DNA from: Nostoc edaphicum CCNP1411
GTDB lineage: Bacteria; Cyanobacteriota; Cyanobacteriia; Cyanobacteriales; Nostocaceae
DNA length: 64,000 nt
Reading direction: 5' to 3'
Assembly: GCF_014023275.1 (NCBI RefSeq)
Contig: NZ_CP054697.1
Location: forward strand, 124,001 to 188,000
Below, in pieces: positions 26,278 to 35,247 of the stretch; the stretch's first letter is position 1; every line of letters begins with the position of its first letter. A program made the translations under genes and the position numbers. Under the pieces are notes generated by a model, which was given only the letters and a program-made list of their open reading frames with translations, did not search any database and was not told the origin of the DNA.

Positions 26278-28134
26278 TCATTTTTCCAGTATACGATCTA
26301 GTAATTCCTGTCTCCAAATAGTAACGTCTGAATCTGTAGACTTAGCAAGTAAACAGAATTCTATAGAAATTCTGGCATCATCGATTTTACCTAATGTTTC
26401 TTGTGCTTTAGCTAATAGGCAATAAGCATCTATTCTTTGATTATCTAAACTCAGTGCTTTCTGTAAATATTTTTCAGCATCACTTATTTTATTTTGTTCT
26501 AAGCTTGCCCAGCCCAAATTTTTATATAATGCGGCTTGTATTAATGGGTCGTTACTTTTTTTTAATCCTGACCGAGCTAAAGAAATTGCTAAATTGTAGT
26601 TACCCGTTTTAATCTTAAGTCTGGACAAGTTGTTAATAGCTATCATCGCTGAACTACTACTTTTAATAGCTATACTATATTCTTTTTCTGCTAATTTATA
26701 ATCTCCTTGACCATCATAAAAACGTCCTAAATTATAATGCACTGTCCAATCATTTGGGTTGAATTGAAGCAACTTTTTATAAACATATTCTACACATTTA
26801 TTATCTGATATTTGCTGACAGTTTATTCCTAAGAGATTGTAGGCATCTAAATTTTGATTATTATATTTTATAGAAAGCTCATAATTTTTTTTAGCCGCGC
26901 TAAGATTACCTATTAGCATGAGCCGAGAAGCTTTATTCAAATAATACTTAGATATATCCTGTTTAGTTGAAGGATTAGTTTGGATTGCCCAGACAAAAAA
27001 ATTTTCTGCGCTTTGATAATCATTCCTTGTTTCTGATTTCTCTCCTTGAACAACTAAATAATTAGCTACACTAGGTGCAGATAACTTGCCTATTACAAAA
27101 ATTATTAATGCACCTGCTACAAATCTTCCAATCTTAAAAACTTTAGACTTGAGAAAATGATGAACTTTACTTTCCCAAGGAAGTTTTTGTATTCGTTCAG
27201 TTATTATTTCTGTAGTTTGTGGTCGAAACCCTGGAAAAGGATGTATCATTTCATCGATTAAATCTGCTACAGGCTTATCAATCTGCGGTGCTTTATCTCT
27301 CCAGATTAGCTTTCCTGTCCTATCTTCTGTTGGTAACTGCAACATTGCTACGCCAGTAACCAAATTGACGATAGTTCGTCCCAACGCATAGAAGTCAGAT
27401 TGCGGTAACGCTCGACCATCCATTTGTTCAGGTGCAGAGAACCCAATCGAACAAACTGCTGTTACCTCATATCCACTTCCTCCTCCTCCTGTTATGCTAT
27501 CTTTTCCGCTAGACCCCACTTTCGCTAAGTAAGTTCTAGTAATTTTCCTTACAGTACCAAAGTCAACAAGTGCCAGATTACCAGTTGGTTGATAAATAAT
27601 ATTTGTTGGTTTAATATCTCTATGGAAATATCCTATCTTGTGTACATGATCAAGAATGTCCAGCAATTGCAACATCCATTCTAGTGCTACATTTTGAGAA
27701 ATTTTGCCATTCGTTTCTAACCACTGTTGTAAATTCTCTCCTTCCATCTTCTCCATTACTAAGCAATGCAATTCTAGGCGTGGTTCCTTTGGTAGTGTAA
27801 AAGTAAAGTAATCACTACTAGCAGCTTGAGGAATTCCCGGATGAGATAAGTTGATTAATGCTAGTACTTCTCGTCGCACTAGTTCAACGTATTTAGGTTC
27901 ATTCCACCTTAATACTTTCATCACTCTTGTTCGAGGTTTTGTTCCCCATTTTGGCTCAATATCTTCAACCTCGAAAACATCCGTATAGCTATCTATATCT
28001 TTTTCTAAAGGGCGTAATGGGTGTAGCAAGCGGATACGCTCATTTATTAGCAAGGGGGTTCCGCAGGCTAAACAGTTTCCAATATCATCAGGGTTATAGC
28101 GCTGATTACAAAGGTGATTTATGCAGTAAACCAC
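26278..28134 (-). CDS. Ser/Thr protein kinase with zinc ribbon, membrane helix and TPR repeats
   Basis: A 618-residue protein. Residues 1-30 are a four-cysteine zinc ribbon (Cys4, Cys9, Cys21, Cys24), typical of cyanobacterial kinases. The kinase domain covers about 35-310: catalytic loop FHRDIKPTNIIY, DFG in LALVDFGTVRK and the APE segment in GFSAPEQMDG. A transmembrane helix (VAGALIIFVIGKL, about 338-350) and TPR repeats (about 365-600) follow. The start is GTG 28134, with GGAG 5 bases upstream inside the end of the STAND gene, so translation is coupled. It probably signals from the inner membrane, with the TPR part as sensor or scaffold. Confidence 0.8.
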   Translation of the reverse strand: MVYCINHLCNQRYNPDDIGNCLACGTPLLINERIRLLHPLRPLEKDIDSYTDVFEVEDIEPKWGTKPRTRVMKVLRWNEPKYVELVRREVLALINLSHPGIPQAASSDYFTFTLPKEPRLELHCLVMEKMEGENLQQWLETNGKISQNVALEWMLQLLDILDHVHKIGYFHRDIKPTNIIYQPTGNLALVDFGTVRKITRTYLAKVGSSGKDSITGGGGSGYEVTAVCSIGFSAPEQMDGRALPQSDFYALGRTIVNLVTGVAMLQLPTEDRTGKLIWRDKAPQIDKPVADLIDEMIHPFPGFRPQTTEIITERIQKLPWESKVHHFLKSKVFKIGRFVAGALIIFVIGKLSAPSVANYLVVQGEKSETRNDYQSAENFFVWAIQTNPSTKQDISKYYLNKASRLMLIGNLSAAKKNYELSIKYNNQNLDAYNLLGINCQQISDNKCVEYVYKKLLQFNPNDWTVHYNLGRFYDGQGDYKLAEKEYSIAIKSSSSAMIAINNLSRLKIKTGNYNLAISLARSGLKKSNDPLIQAALYKNLGWASLEQNKISDAEKYLQKALSLDNQRIDAYCLLAKAQETLGKIDDARISIEFCLLAKSTDSDVTIWRQELLDRILEK

Positions 28135-28136
28135 TT

Positions 28137-29567
28137 TTACTCCTGAATATGATTACTTGCTTTTAAGCCATTAAGTTTGTTATTTGAACTATTAAAATTT
28201 TTATAGATTAAACTTAATGGATCGACTAAAATATACTTTCTAATAGCTGGTTCTAAACTATAAGAAACTTCATCTTTAGCAGATTTCTGATTTATTTCAA
28301 TTAAACAACGCTGTTCTAAAACCTCTATAGCATCCATCATATTAGAAATTGAAATTTCACAATTATTTTTTCCCCTAATAATATTAATTACATCTGAAAA
28401 CTTCAATGGAGGTAGTTCTTCTGATGTATGTTCTGCTAAACAAAGCAAAATTTGTTTTTGAATATCATTTAAAAGTCCATTTTCTCCAAATTGTTGATTT
28501 AACATCTTCAAAATATTTTCGCTAATCAAAGTAGTCTTGTAATCCAAAAATTTGCTTATATCCCCTCCAAAAAATTTATTTATCCGGTTGGCAACTAATT
28601 CTAAAAGTGATGGATTTGCACGGTAAATTTTAATCAGTTTTTTACATTCCTTTTCTCCTTTCAAATCTTTTTTACGTAATATTTGCATTGCTGCATTTTC
28701 TTCTAAACCTTGTATCTGCACGTATGCTGGTAGGAGAGTTGTAGCCGTGTAAGCAATTTGATCTAAAGGTAACTGACTCGTCACTATTATGCAGCTTTGA
28801 TGCTGCTCTTCTATAAGACGACGAAATAAATTTCCACACTCTATTTTTTTCTCAAATACCTCTATTTGTGCTAAACCTTCCAGCCCATCTAATATTAGTA
28901 AACAGCGATATATTTTTAATTGATCTAATATCAAACCAAGTTTAAATTCCCTAGATTTATTTTCTATTTTTAAATTTAATACTTTAATTATTTCATCTAA
29001 AACATCCTCAAGTGAAGAACCATAATTGATACTTTTCCAGATGACACAATCGTATGAATTTGGTTCCTCTAAAAGTAATTCTTCAACTATTTTGGCAGCA
29101 ACAAAAGTTTTTCCAGTACCCGCAGATCCAAACAAATATACACAATGATGCTTAAAAAGCTTAATTTGGTTTTTTAAATAATTAATTTCTTTTTCTCGCC
29201 CATAAAACAAATTTATTTTAGGCAACTCTCCATAAATTTTAGTCTTACCTATTAAACTATCGTTTTTATTAAGATAATCTTTTTTTACTATTTCAAGCAA
29301 AACATTTTTCACAGTTGCTTTTTTTATTTGTACTCCATCACCAATAACTTCAGAAAGCATTGTCCATAAGTTTGGGCCTACTGCTGTCCGCAAATAATGC
29401 ATATTATACCCTGAATTAGCTGCTATCTCTTGATAATCTTGACCATTCCAAGCCCCTTTTATAATAGCGATTTCAGCTTTTGACAAATGCTTACCAGTAG
29501 ACTCAAACACTTGTCCATCTAGACCTTCAATTATTTTCTCTATGTCTAAATTTTTATATGAATCCAT
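28137..29567 (-). CDS. STAND-type NTPase (NB-ARC-like) with N-terminal helix-turn-helix
   Basis: A 476-residue protein. The N-terminal 100 residues match the wHTH found ahead of cyanobacterial NB-ARC and vMAP-type proteins (GKHLSKAEIAIIKGAWNGQD, GPNLWTMLSEVIGDGV). The ATPase has Walker A YLFGSAGTGKTFVA (about 140-155) and Walker B CLLILDGLEGL (about 226-236), then IIVTSQLPLDQ. The C-terminal part is a winged-helix-like region, without the WD40 or TPR repeats usual in the family, so it is short. These proteins act as signal switches in conflict or stress responses. The kinase starts 2 bases after its stop. Confidence 0.75.
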   Translation of the reverse strand: MDSYKNLDIEKIIEGLDGQVFESTGKHLSKAEIAIIKGAWNGQDYQEIAANSGYNMHYLRTAVGPNLWTMLSEVIGDGVQIKKATVKNVLLEIVKKDYLNKNDSLIGKTKIYGELPKINLFYGREKEINYLKNQIKLFKHHCVYLFGSAGTGKTFVAAKIVEELLLEEPNSYDCVIWKSINYGSSLEDVLDEIIKVLNLKIENKSREFKLGLILDQLKIYRCLLILDGLEGLAQIEVFEKKIECGNLFRRLIEEQHQSCIIVTSQLPLDQIAYTATTLLPAYVQIQGLEENAAMQILRKKDLKGEKECKKLIKIYRANPSLLELVANRINKFFGGDISKFLDYKTTLISENILKMLNQQFGENGLLNDIQKQILLCLAEHTSEELPPLKFSDVINIIRGKNNCEISISNMMDAIEVLEQRCLIEINQKSAKDEVSYSLEPAIRKYILVDPLSLIYKNFNSSNNKLNGLKASNHIQE

Positions 29568-30318
29568 ATCGAACAGTAAATTTACTTTAATTTATCAATA
29601 CCTTTACCAAAAATAAGCAAAATTCTAGATGCATAAGTGTTTAGCTTAAAAGGTAGTTGGACTGTCAAAACCTTGATATTAAAAGCAACACGTAAAAAAA
29701 CCTTGTGGGAAACTTTAAAGGAATTTTTAGGGCTGATTGTTTTTGCTAAACCTCAGATAACGGGGAGTTATATAATGAAACATCATTAACTCACCCTCGT
29801 AAATTGGCACAAGTATTGATCTATACTGTAATCTATTCACGTTAAATTTAACCTAAAATCTAACCTATACTTTTTTTAAAATAACCTATACTCCTTCACA
29901 AAAATTCATAAAATTATTTCTTCCTAGTTTCCTTTCTAAGGTGTATGATTTAATGGCTACATCCAAAAAGTAGTATTACGCTATCTCAAGTTACAGTTAC
30001 ATCTAGTTCATATTCGTGAAAAATAACCAAGGCTAGCAGCCAGGAACCACCCTCAGTGAGTATCTATAATCGCTAGTTGACTCCGTTAATAAACGAAAGA
30101 TGAGCTTATATCAAAAGAGTCGGGACTTATGATGCTTACTCTGAAGCTTGGCATAGATGATAGTTAAAGTAGTTTGAGCCAAAGCTACTATTAAACCTAG
30201 TAATTACATACAGAGATGAGGAGGCTTAAATTAAAAATTAGGATAACACCAGATACAAGATGGGTAGAATTTCTGCAATATCAAGCTAATTGAAGGTAGG
30301 TATGGAGGTAAAGAATTT
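29568..30318. other. Intergenic region, nothing coding recognised
   Basis: This AT-rich region separates the leftward STAND operon from the rightward replication region and presumably holds the STAND-operon promoter. Several short inverted motifs are present but none is strong. No gene or RNA is recognised. Confidence 0.4.
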
Positions 30319-30375
30319 ATGACAATACCCACATTTAACGGACAAAGCGCCACTAAGGAGTAGCGCTTTGTCCGT
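30319..30375 (+). other. 14-codon mini-ORF overlapping a strong hairpin
   Basis: GGAGGT lies 8-9 bases upstream of an ATG (30319), a near-perfect ribosome-binding site, and the frame MTIPTFNGQSATKE ends at 30363. A perfect 13-bp stem (30338-30350 with 30363-30375, GGACAAAGCGC paired with GCGCTTTGTCC) begins inside the frame, and the stop codon lies at the base of the 3' stem. The arrangement resembles a leader peptide or attenuator upstream of the replication genes. It might instead be a small RNA or terminator; no T-run follows. Confidence 0.4.
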
Positions 30376-30639
30376 GGTTCAAATTGCATATAACCTCAGA
30401 GCGGGGTTGATCTCGAAGGAACAAAACAAGTAGACGTTGAAGTTTGGCGACAGAGACGACTACTAAATTTGTCCGAGAGTTTTTACCACGCTGCGATATC
30501 TATTATAGGATATACTGCTTAGAAAGTCTATTTCTTGCAGTATGTTTTGGCTGTCGAAATTCCTTAAATTAGTTAAATGTAAAGTTTAATGAAGATAAAA
30601 CCCGGATTTTGGAGCAAAGAATATTAGCAGCGTGAATAA

Positions 30640-30674
30640 CCCCCTCTGAAGCTTGAAAATCAAGTAATCAGGGG
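30640..30674 (+). promoter_or_regulatory. Hairpin covering the ribosome-binding site of the pre-rep gene
   Basis: CCCC..TGA pairs with TCAGGGG, and inside it CTTGA pairs with TCAAG around an AAA loop. The 3' strand of the hairpin contains the AGGGG ribosome-binding site that lies 7 bases before the GTG at 30682. Folding would hide the site, so this could control expression of the small gene and, through the coupled start, of the Rep protein. Confidence 0.4.
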
Positions 30675-30681
30675 AATAACC

Positions 30682-30960
30682 GTGTTAAATAAAAAAACTC
30701 CCAATAGCTCAGTAGTTGAGCGCGTGGGATCATGCATTACAGTGTTCGCACCTCAACTTTATGCTGTGGTGTCAGGTAGTTTTAAGAATATCCTTACAAA
30801 AGCTAAAGTTTCACAGCTTTCAAATTGGCTGTGTTTAGATGATAGCGACAGAAACATTACTCGAGTAACTGTTGCAGGTGATTGCGACACAGGATTTTAC
30901 TGGCAATTCTTGCTCGTAAACGTAGTTCTCTCCAAGGAATTCCAAGGGGAGAACCGATGA
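30682..30960 (+). CDS. Small protein translationally coupled to the replication gene
   Basis: A 92-residue frame from GTG 30682, with AGGGG upstream. It begins MLNKKTPNSSVVERVGSCIT and has no recognised domain. Its stop overlaps the Rep start in an ATGA junction (30957-30960), the usual sign of translational coupling. Codons 6-20 coincide with a tRNA-like D-arm and anticodon-arm sequence (30698-30740), so this part of the protein may be an accident. It could be a leader cistron that sets Rep levels. Confidence 0.45.
   Translation: MLNKKTPNSSVVERVGSCITVFAPQLYAVVSGSFKNILTKAKVSQLSNWLCLDDSDRNITRVTVAGDCDTGFYWQFLLVNVVLSKEFQGENR
30698..30740 (+). other. tRNA-like 5' half (relic)
   Basis: The sequence TAGCTC AGTAGTT GAGC forms a D-arm preceded by a T-A pair, as in tRNAs. 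It is followed by a 5-base stem (GTGGG/ATTAC, four pairs including wobbles) around the loop ATCATGC, which has T at position 33 and CAT as anticodon. A T-arm and a matching acceptor strand are missing, and the D-loop lacks GG. It is at most a decayed tRNA fragment. Confidence 0.2.
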
Positions 30961-33296
30961 ATGCAGCGACAACTGAATACCCCAATTATCTCACTGCCGC
31001 CGAGTATCATGAATTAGCGGTGGGCAGCGCCATTCATCCGGCGTTGATTGAGCGCAACTTTTTCCATGTAGAGGGAGAATCAGTTTATGATTTCCTGTTC
31101 ATATCTGATAAGATCCCACGTAAGAATGCGGGTCGGGTAACAGATGGATACATCAAAATGTATCAGCATCTATTACTAGGTGGGACGTGGATTCAATCAC
31201 TTGACCCATTCAAAAACTGGCAACCGATGGAATGGGGGCGGATCAAGCCCAACTTTCCTCGCATTGATTGGCAAAAAGGTAAACCAGTCAAATACGAGTC
31301 GCCACCCAAGACAGCAAACCGTGTTACCTACTTCGATATCGCTAACCCCATTTGGGACAAAGTTGCAAAGCGTTATTTAATTAAGCGCTATCATTCACTT
31401 TTAGCGCTGCGCTTACTGGATCAACTCAATCCACTAATATTTTGGGAGTGGGTAAAGCAGCATCCAGAGATTCCAGTTATCTTATGCGAGGGCGAAAAAA
31501 AAGCGGCCTGCTTGCTGAGTTTAGGGTTTTTAGCGATCGCACTCCCTGGAATTTGGAACGGGCGCGTAGGCAAACAAGATTTTGATGAACGATTGCATCC
31601 TGACTTAGTACCAATGGCTCAGGCAGGACGCAAGTTCATTATTTTATTCGACTACGAAACAAGAGCTAATACCCGTTGGTCAGTTTTTCAAGCCACTGTT
31701 CGCACTGCAAAAGCAATCGAATCAGCAGGTTGCTTTTGTGAAGTTGCGCTGTTACCAGGCCCAGAGAAAGGTGTTGATGATTTTGTTGTGGCGCGGGGCG
31801 AAGATGCCAACGCTCTACTGACCGCAATCATCGATGATGCTAAATCACTAAAAGATTACCAGCGCTCATATCGGGCTAAGAAATGGGGACTTAGCAAATA
31901 CAAACCAGATGTCACCGTTAATGTCAAGTATCTCTCTGAGGCTTTGTGCATTCCTGAACTTGAAGAAAAATGCAATCTGCCTGAGCTTTATGAGCTTGAA
32001 AAGGAACAACTTTTCACGCCATCTATAAAAGGACATTGGAGAAAGAAGGAGTCTACGGATTCTGGCGGAGTTGATTCAGACAAATCGAAGAAATCTCCTA
32101 GCTTCAATTTCCCAAAATCAGGACTAGTCGTACTCTGGAGCGACATGGGCACTGGTAAAACTGAACTCATGCGCTGGTGGCGTGACCAAAACCCCGACGC
32201 TCGGTTCCTCAACAACGGGCATCGCGTCAACCTGCTGAAGAATTTAAGCGATCGCCTGAAAACTGCGATGTATTCAGACTTGGGTTTTGGTGGTTTAGCT
32301 CAAGCCCAAGCCCTTAGTATTACCATTGACAGCTTGCACAAACTCAATACGCAAGCGCTGATTTATGGCTGCATATTTATAGATGAAGCTTGCCAATACC
32401 TTACCCACCTCCTACACAGTAATACGTGTAAACAGCACCGTGCAGCAATCTTGGAGGTACTGGAATATATAGTATACAACGCGCCACTAGTCGTCCTTGC
32501 CGACGCACACATGGATGATTTAACCGTGGACTTCTTTCGGGCAATGCGACCAGTAGGTGAAGTACCTTACATCGTCAAAAATGAATGGAAAAATGGCTCA
32601 CGCACTATATATTGGTACGAAGGCAGTAATTCAAGCGCCCTAGTTGCCCAAATCTCGGCAGCCCTGATGCAAGGTCTGAAAGTCATGGTTGCAAGTGACT
32701 CCAAGCGTTTCATCAAAAAACTCGAAAAGTCTTTTACTATTAAGTACGAAGATCCTAACTCTGACCAATCCCATACACCCCAAAAATGGCGCATCTGGTC
32801 TGTCCACTCCGATAATTCCGGCAGTGATGAAAACGTCGCTTTCATCAAAGATATCACCAACGCCGTCAAAAACTTTGATGCTTTGTTCACCTCTCCCAGC
32901 CTGGGAACTGGTGTCGATATTTCCGAGTATCATTTCGATTTGGTGTTTGGTGTTTTTCATGGAGTTTCCCAAACTGCTACCGAATGCGCCCAGCAACTGT
33001 ACCGATATCGCCCGAAAGTTCCGTTTCATATTTGGGTGGCCCCGCGTCCTCCCTTTGGTTACCAGGATACAAACGCATCCAAGATTAAAGAGCGCTTGCT
33101 CCAAACCAATGAAATGACCGCTTTTCTGTTGCGGATTGACAGAGAAACGGGTAAGCGGGGAGCGGAGAAAGATTGGGCGCTTGAGGCTTACTGCCAAATT
33201 ATGGCTAACCGCCACTATTCTCTCAATAATCTGCGCGATGATCTTGCGATCGCTCCTCACCGAAATGGGCAATACATTTATATATGTGGGCAGTGA
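30957..33296 (+). CDS. Plasmid replication protein, CyRepA1-like, N-terminal part of a split gene
   Basis: The start is ATG 30957, overlapping the previous stop. The 779 residues begin with a module also found in the relaxase (YDFLFISDKIPRKNAGRVTD, WGRIKPNFPRIDW). A TOPRIM-like DUF3854 domain follows (VILCEGEKKAACLLSLGFLA, LPGPEKGVDDF, about 175-300). A helicase-type ATPase comes next, with Walker A VLWSDMGTGKTELM (about 388-401) and DEAC box IFIDEACQYL (about 471-480). This matches large cyanobacterial plasmid Rep proteins. The frame breaks at about 33245: NNLRDDLAIAPHRNG should continue as RDDLRSLLTEMGN, which appears one base further on. Confidence 0.75.
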   Translation: MNAATTEYPNYLTAAEYHELAVGSAIHPALIERNFFHVEGESVYDFLFISDKIPRKNAGRVTDGYIKMYQHLLLGGTWIQSLDPFKNWQPMEWGRIKPNFPRIDWQKGKPVKYESPPKTANRVTYFDIANPIWDKVAKRYLIKRYHSLLALRLLDQLNPLIFWEWVKQHPEIPVILCEGEKKAACLLSLGFLAIALPGIWNGRVGKQDFDERLHPDLVPMAQAGRKFIILFDYETRANTRWSVFQATVRTAKAIESAGCFCEVALLPGPEKGVDDFVVARGEDANALLTAIIDDAKSLKDYQRSYRAKKWGLSKYKPDVTVNVKYLSEALCIPELEEKCNLPELYELEKEQLFTPSIKGHWRKKESTDSGGVDSDKSKKSPSFNFPKSGLVVLWSDMGTGKTELMRWWRDQNPDARFLNNGHRVNLLKNLSDRLKTAMYSDLGFGGLAQAQALSITIDSLHKLNTQALIYGCIFIDEACQYLTHLLHSNTCKQHRAAILEVLEYIVYNAPLVVLADAHMDDLTVDFFRAMRPVGEVPYIVKNEWKNGSRTIYWYEGSNSSALVAQISAALMQGLKVMVASDSKRFIKKLEKSFTIKYEDPNSDQSHTPQKWRIWSVHSDNSGSDENVAFIKDITNAVKNFDALFTSPSLGTGVDISEYHFDLVFGVFHGVSQTATECAQQLYRYRPKVPFHIWVAPRPPFGYQDTNASKIKERLLQTNEMTAFLLRIDRETGKRGAEKDWALEAYCQIMANRHYSLNNLRDDLAIAPHRNGQYIYICGQ

Positions 33297-34407
33297 AGAT
33301 GATGAGCAATCTCTTGAAAGTCTAAAAGCAGCAGCACAAGCTTTGGATAGTGCCCACAATTCGGCTGTTGCCAAGGCCAAGAATATTACTTTGAGCGAGT
33401 ACCGTGCCCGTCAGAGCAAAGATTACCTTGACCCTAATGAAATTTTTGAATGTGAAAAGTTCCGCATTTCTGATTCTTACGGCATCGAAGTAACCGAATC
33501 ACTCGTAGAAATGGATAAAGGTGGTCGCTTAATTAGAGCGATCGCTGGACTTGAGGCCATTTTAGCCCCACCCGAAGAATCGTTTACTGACCCCAAAACC
33601 GGGCAAACTTATCCTACCCCACCAACAATTGTCACCCAAAAAGACCGCACCGAGCGCGACAATCTACCTTTGTGCATCGACTGGGGCAATTACTCGGCGC
33701 GGTGGCTGGCTAGATTTAACCTGGGGCTGCATCAAATTCTCACTTCTTTAATGAAGGGTGATGAACTTACTGCCGACGATTCCACCTTACTCAAGATGAC
33801 GGAGATCGCTATACATTGTGCTGCTCACGTCAAAGCAATTCTTGGGTTTACTATTCCCCTAGACTGTAAACCTATTTGGTTGCTGGCGACTTTACTAGAG
33901 CAGCTGGGGCTAAAGTTGACCTTCCGTAAGCAGGGCAAGCGCGGTCAACAGGTGAAACTTTTCTCTTTAAATAAAGAGGAATTAGAATTTGCTCAAGAGG
34001 TAATTGCTCATCGCGTGGAAAAGCGTAATCAAAAAGAAAATCGAACCTATTATCCTGCTCAAACCCCTGCTGCGTATAATGTAAACCCCAATCAGCAGGC
34101 CGTATCCACACCCCCCCCTAATGCTATAGGGAACTCCCATTGCCAAGGGGAGGATACTACCGAATTTGAGTCGCCTCCGACCGATCGCACTACCCTACTT
34201 CATTGTGTGGAAATACTTCGCTCTGGTATTAAGCAGGGGGTTGACGCGATTAAAGGCATCCTTAAGCGATGGGTTGAGGATTTGCGCTGGGAGACGGTGC
34301 TGGAACTTGAAGCGATCGCAGCGAGTGAACTGCGACTTGTGGAATCTCTTGTCCCGGAATTTTACAGCTTGCTAAGTGAAGAGGTGTTGCCGATGGAGGG
34401 GGGCTAA
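33238..34407 (+). CDS. Plasmid replication protein, C-terminal part after a one-base frameshift
   Basis: Continues the CyRepA1-like protein: RSLLTEMGNTFIYVGSEDDE, SLKAAAQALDSAH, ARQSKDYLDPNEIFE. The last 90 residues are low-complexity linker and helix. One extra T in GATGATCTTGCGATCGC, next to a HIP1 octamer, would explain the break. An ATG at 33238 could let this half be made separately, so a two-subunit Rep is conceivable. A poly-C run (ACCCCCCCCCT) near 34113 sits in the linker. The helicase C-terminal motifs may span the joint. Confidence 0.65.
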   Translation: MILRSLLTEMGNTFIYVGSEDDEQSLESLKAAAQALDSAHNSAVAKAKNITLSEYRARQSKDYLDPNEIFECEKFRISDSYGIEVTESLVEMDKGGRLIRAIAGLEAILAPPEESFTDPKTGQTYPTPPTIVTQKDRTERDNLPLCIDWGNYSARWLARFNLGLHQILTSLMKGDELTADDSTLLKMTEIAIHCAAHVKAILGFTIPLDCKPIWLLATLLEQLGLKLTFRKQGKRGQQVKLFSLNKEELEFAQEVIAHRVEKRNQKENRTYYPAQTPAAYNVNPNQQAVSTPPPNAIGNSHCQGEDTTEFESPPTDRTTLLHCVEILRSGIKQGVDAIKGILKRWVEDLRWETVLELEAIAASELRLVESLVPEFYSLLSEEVLPMEGG

Positions 34408-34509
34408 ACTTTCGTCATAACTAACCGCATCATTGAAGTAATTTCTACTTTTGCTTTCAGCAATTGTGCTGATGCTGCTTTGCTAAATCGATTTTTTGGT
34501 AAAATGGGG

Positions 34510-35172
34510 TCAATGCCTTTTCTTTACTGAATTATCGGTCACTTCGACTAAACAGGGTTTCCCGAAGTCGTCTGACGAAACCGGAGCAAGTAGTGCTAAA
34601 GATGATACCGCTCCCAATACTTGATCTTCTCTCACCTCCAGGTACTTGTATAGCTCGTCCAAGGTGCGATGCCCAGAGATTTCCTGAATCACTCTTAAGG
34701 GAATTCCGGCATTACTCATCGAGGTGAGTGCTGTGCGCCGAAAGCTGTGAGAACTTATGCCTTCAACTCCTACTTTTTTGCAAGCGACTCGCAATATCCA
34801 CAATGCCGAATCCCGGTGCAGGTGGTTATTCGCTCTTGAGTGGTCAGCATTTCCAGGGAACAGCCAAGGAGAATCATCACGCGGTTTATATGCTTGCAAC
34901 CTGACTCGCAATTCTTGAATTACCGGGATGGCACGGGTAGCCAGTTTCCCTTTCGTGTTACCCTTGCGAAAGATGATTTTGGCTCTGACTTTTCCTTTGG
35001 CATCATATACGTCCCGCTTAAGCAACGTCACTGCTTCGTTCACCCGACACGCTGTGTAAAGCATCACCGCAAACAGCGCTTTATCTCGCAGTGAATCCAC
35101 CCCCTCCGAGAACAGAAGTTGGATTTCCTGCAAAGACAAAATCTTTGCTCGACCATGCCTATCAATTTTCAA
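34510..35172 (-). CDS. Small tyrosine recombinase (catalytic domain only)
   Basis: From TTG 35172 it is 220 residues, MKIDRHGRAKILSLQEIQLL in this reading; the frame is open to 35247. Only the catalytic domain is present: Arg in MLYTACRVNEAVTLL, His and Arg in SSHSFRRTALTSMS, His in EISGHRTLDE and Tyr in ELYKYLEVRE. The arm-binding domain of larger integrases is missing, as in some plasmid resolvase-type XerC/D relatives. It converges on the Rep gene and may resolve plasmid dimers. The last 25 residues are unrelated to the fold. Confidence 0.75.
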   Translation of the reverse strand: MKIDRHGRAKILSLQEIQLLFSEGVDSLRDKALFAVMLYTACRVNEAVTLLKRDVYDAKGKVRAKIIFRKGNTKGKLATRAIPVIQELRVRLQAYKPRDDSPWLFPGNADHSRANNHLHRDSALWILRVACKKVGVEGISSHSFRRTALTSMSNAGIPLRVIQEISGHRTLDELYKYLEVREDQVLGAVSSLALLAPVSSDDFGKPCLVEVTDNSVKKRH

Positions 35173-35247
35173 GGTTGCTGCCCCATCAACACCCCGCCCT
35201 GTTCTTATTATCCCAGTCCACGAGACAGGAATTGCTACGGGGTGCAA

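Noticed and set aside
32640..33380. 246-codon open frame on the minus strand
   Set aside because: It is the complement of the well-supported Rep gene and has no recognisable domain or start site.
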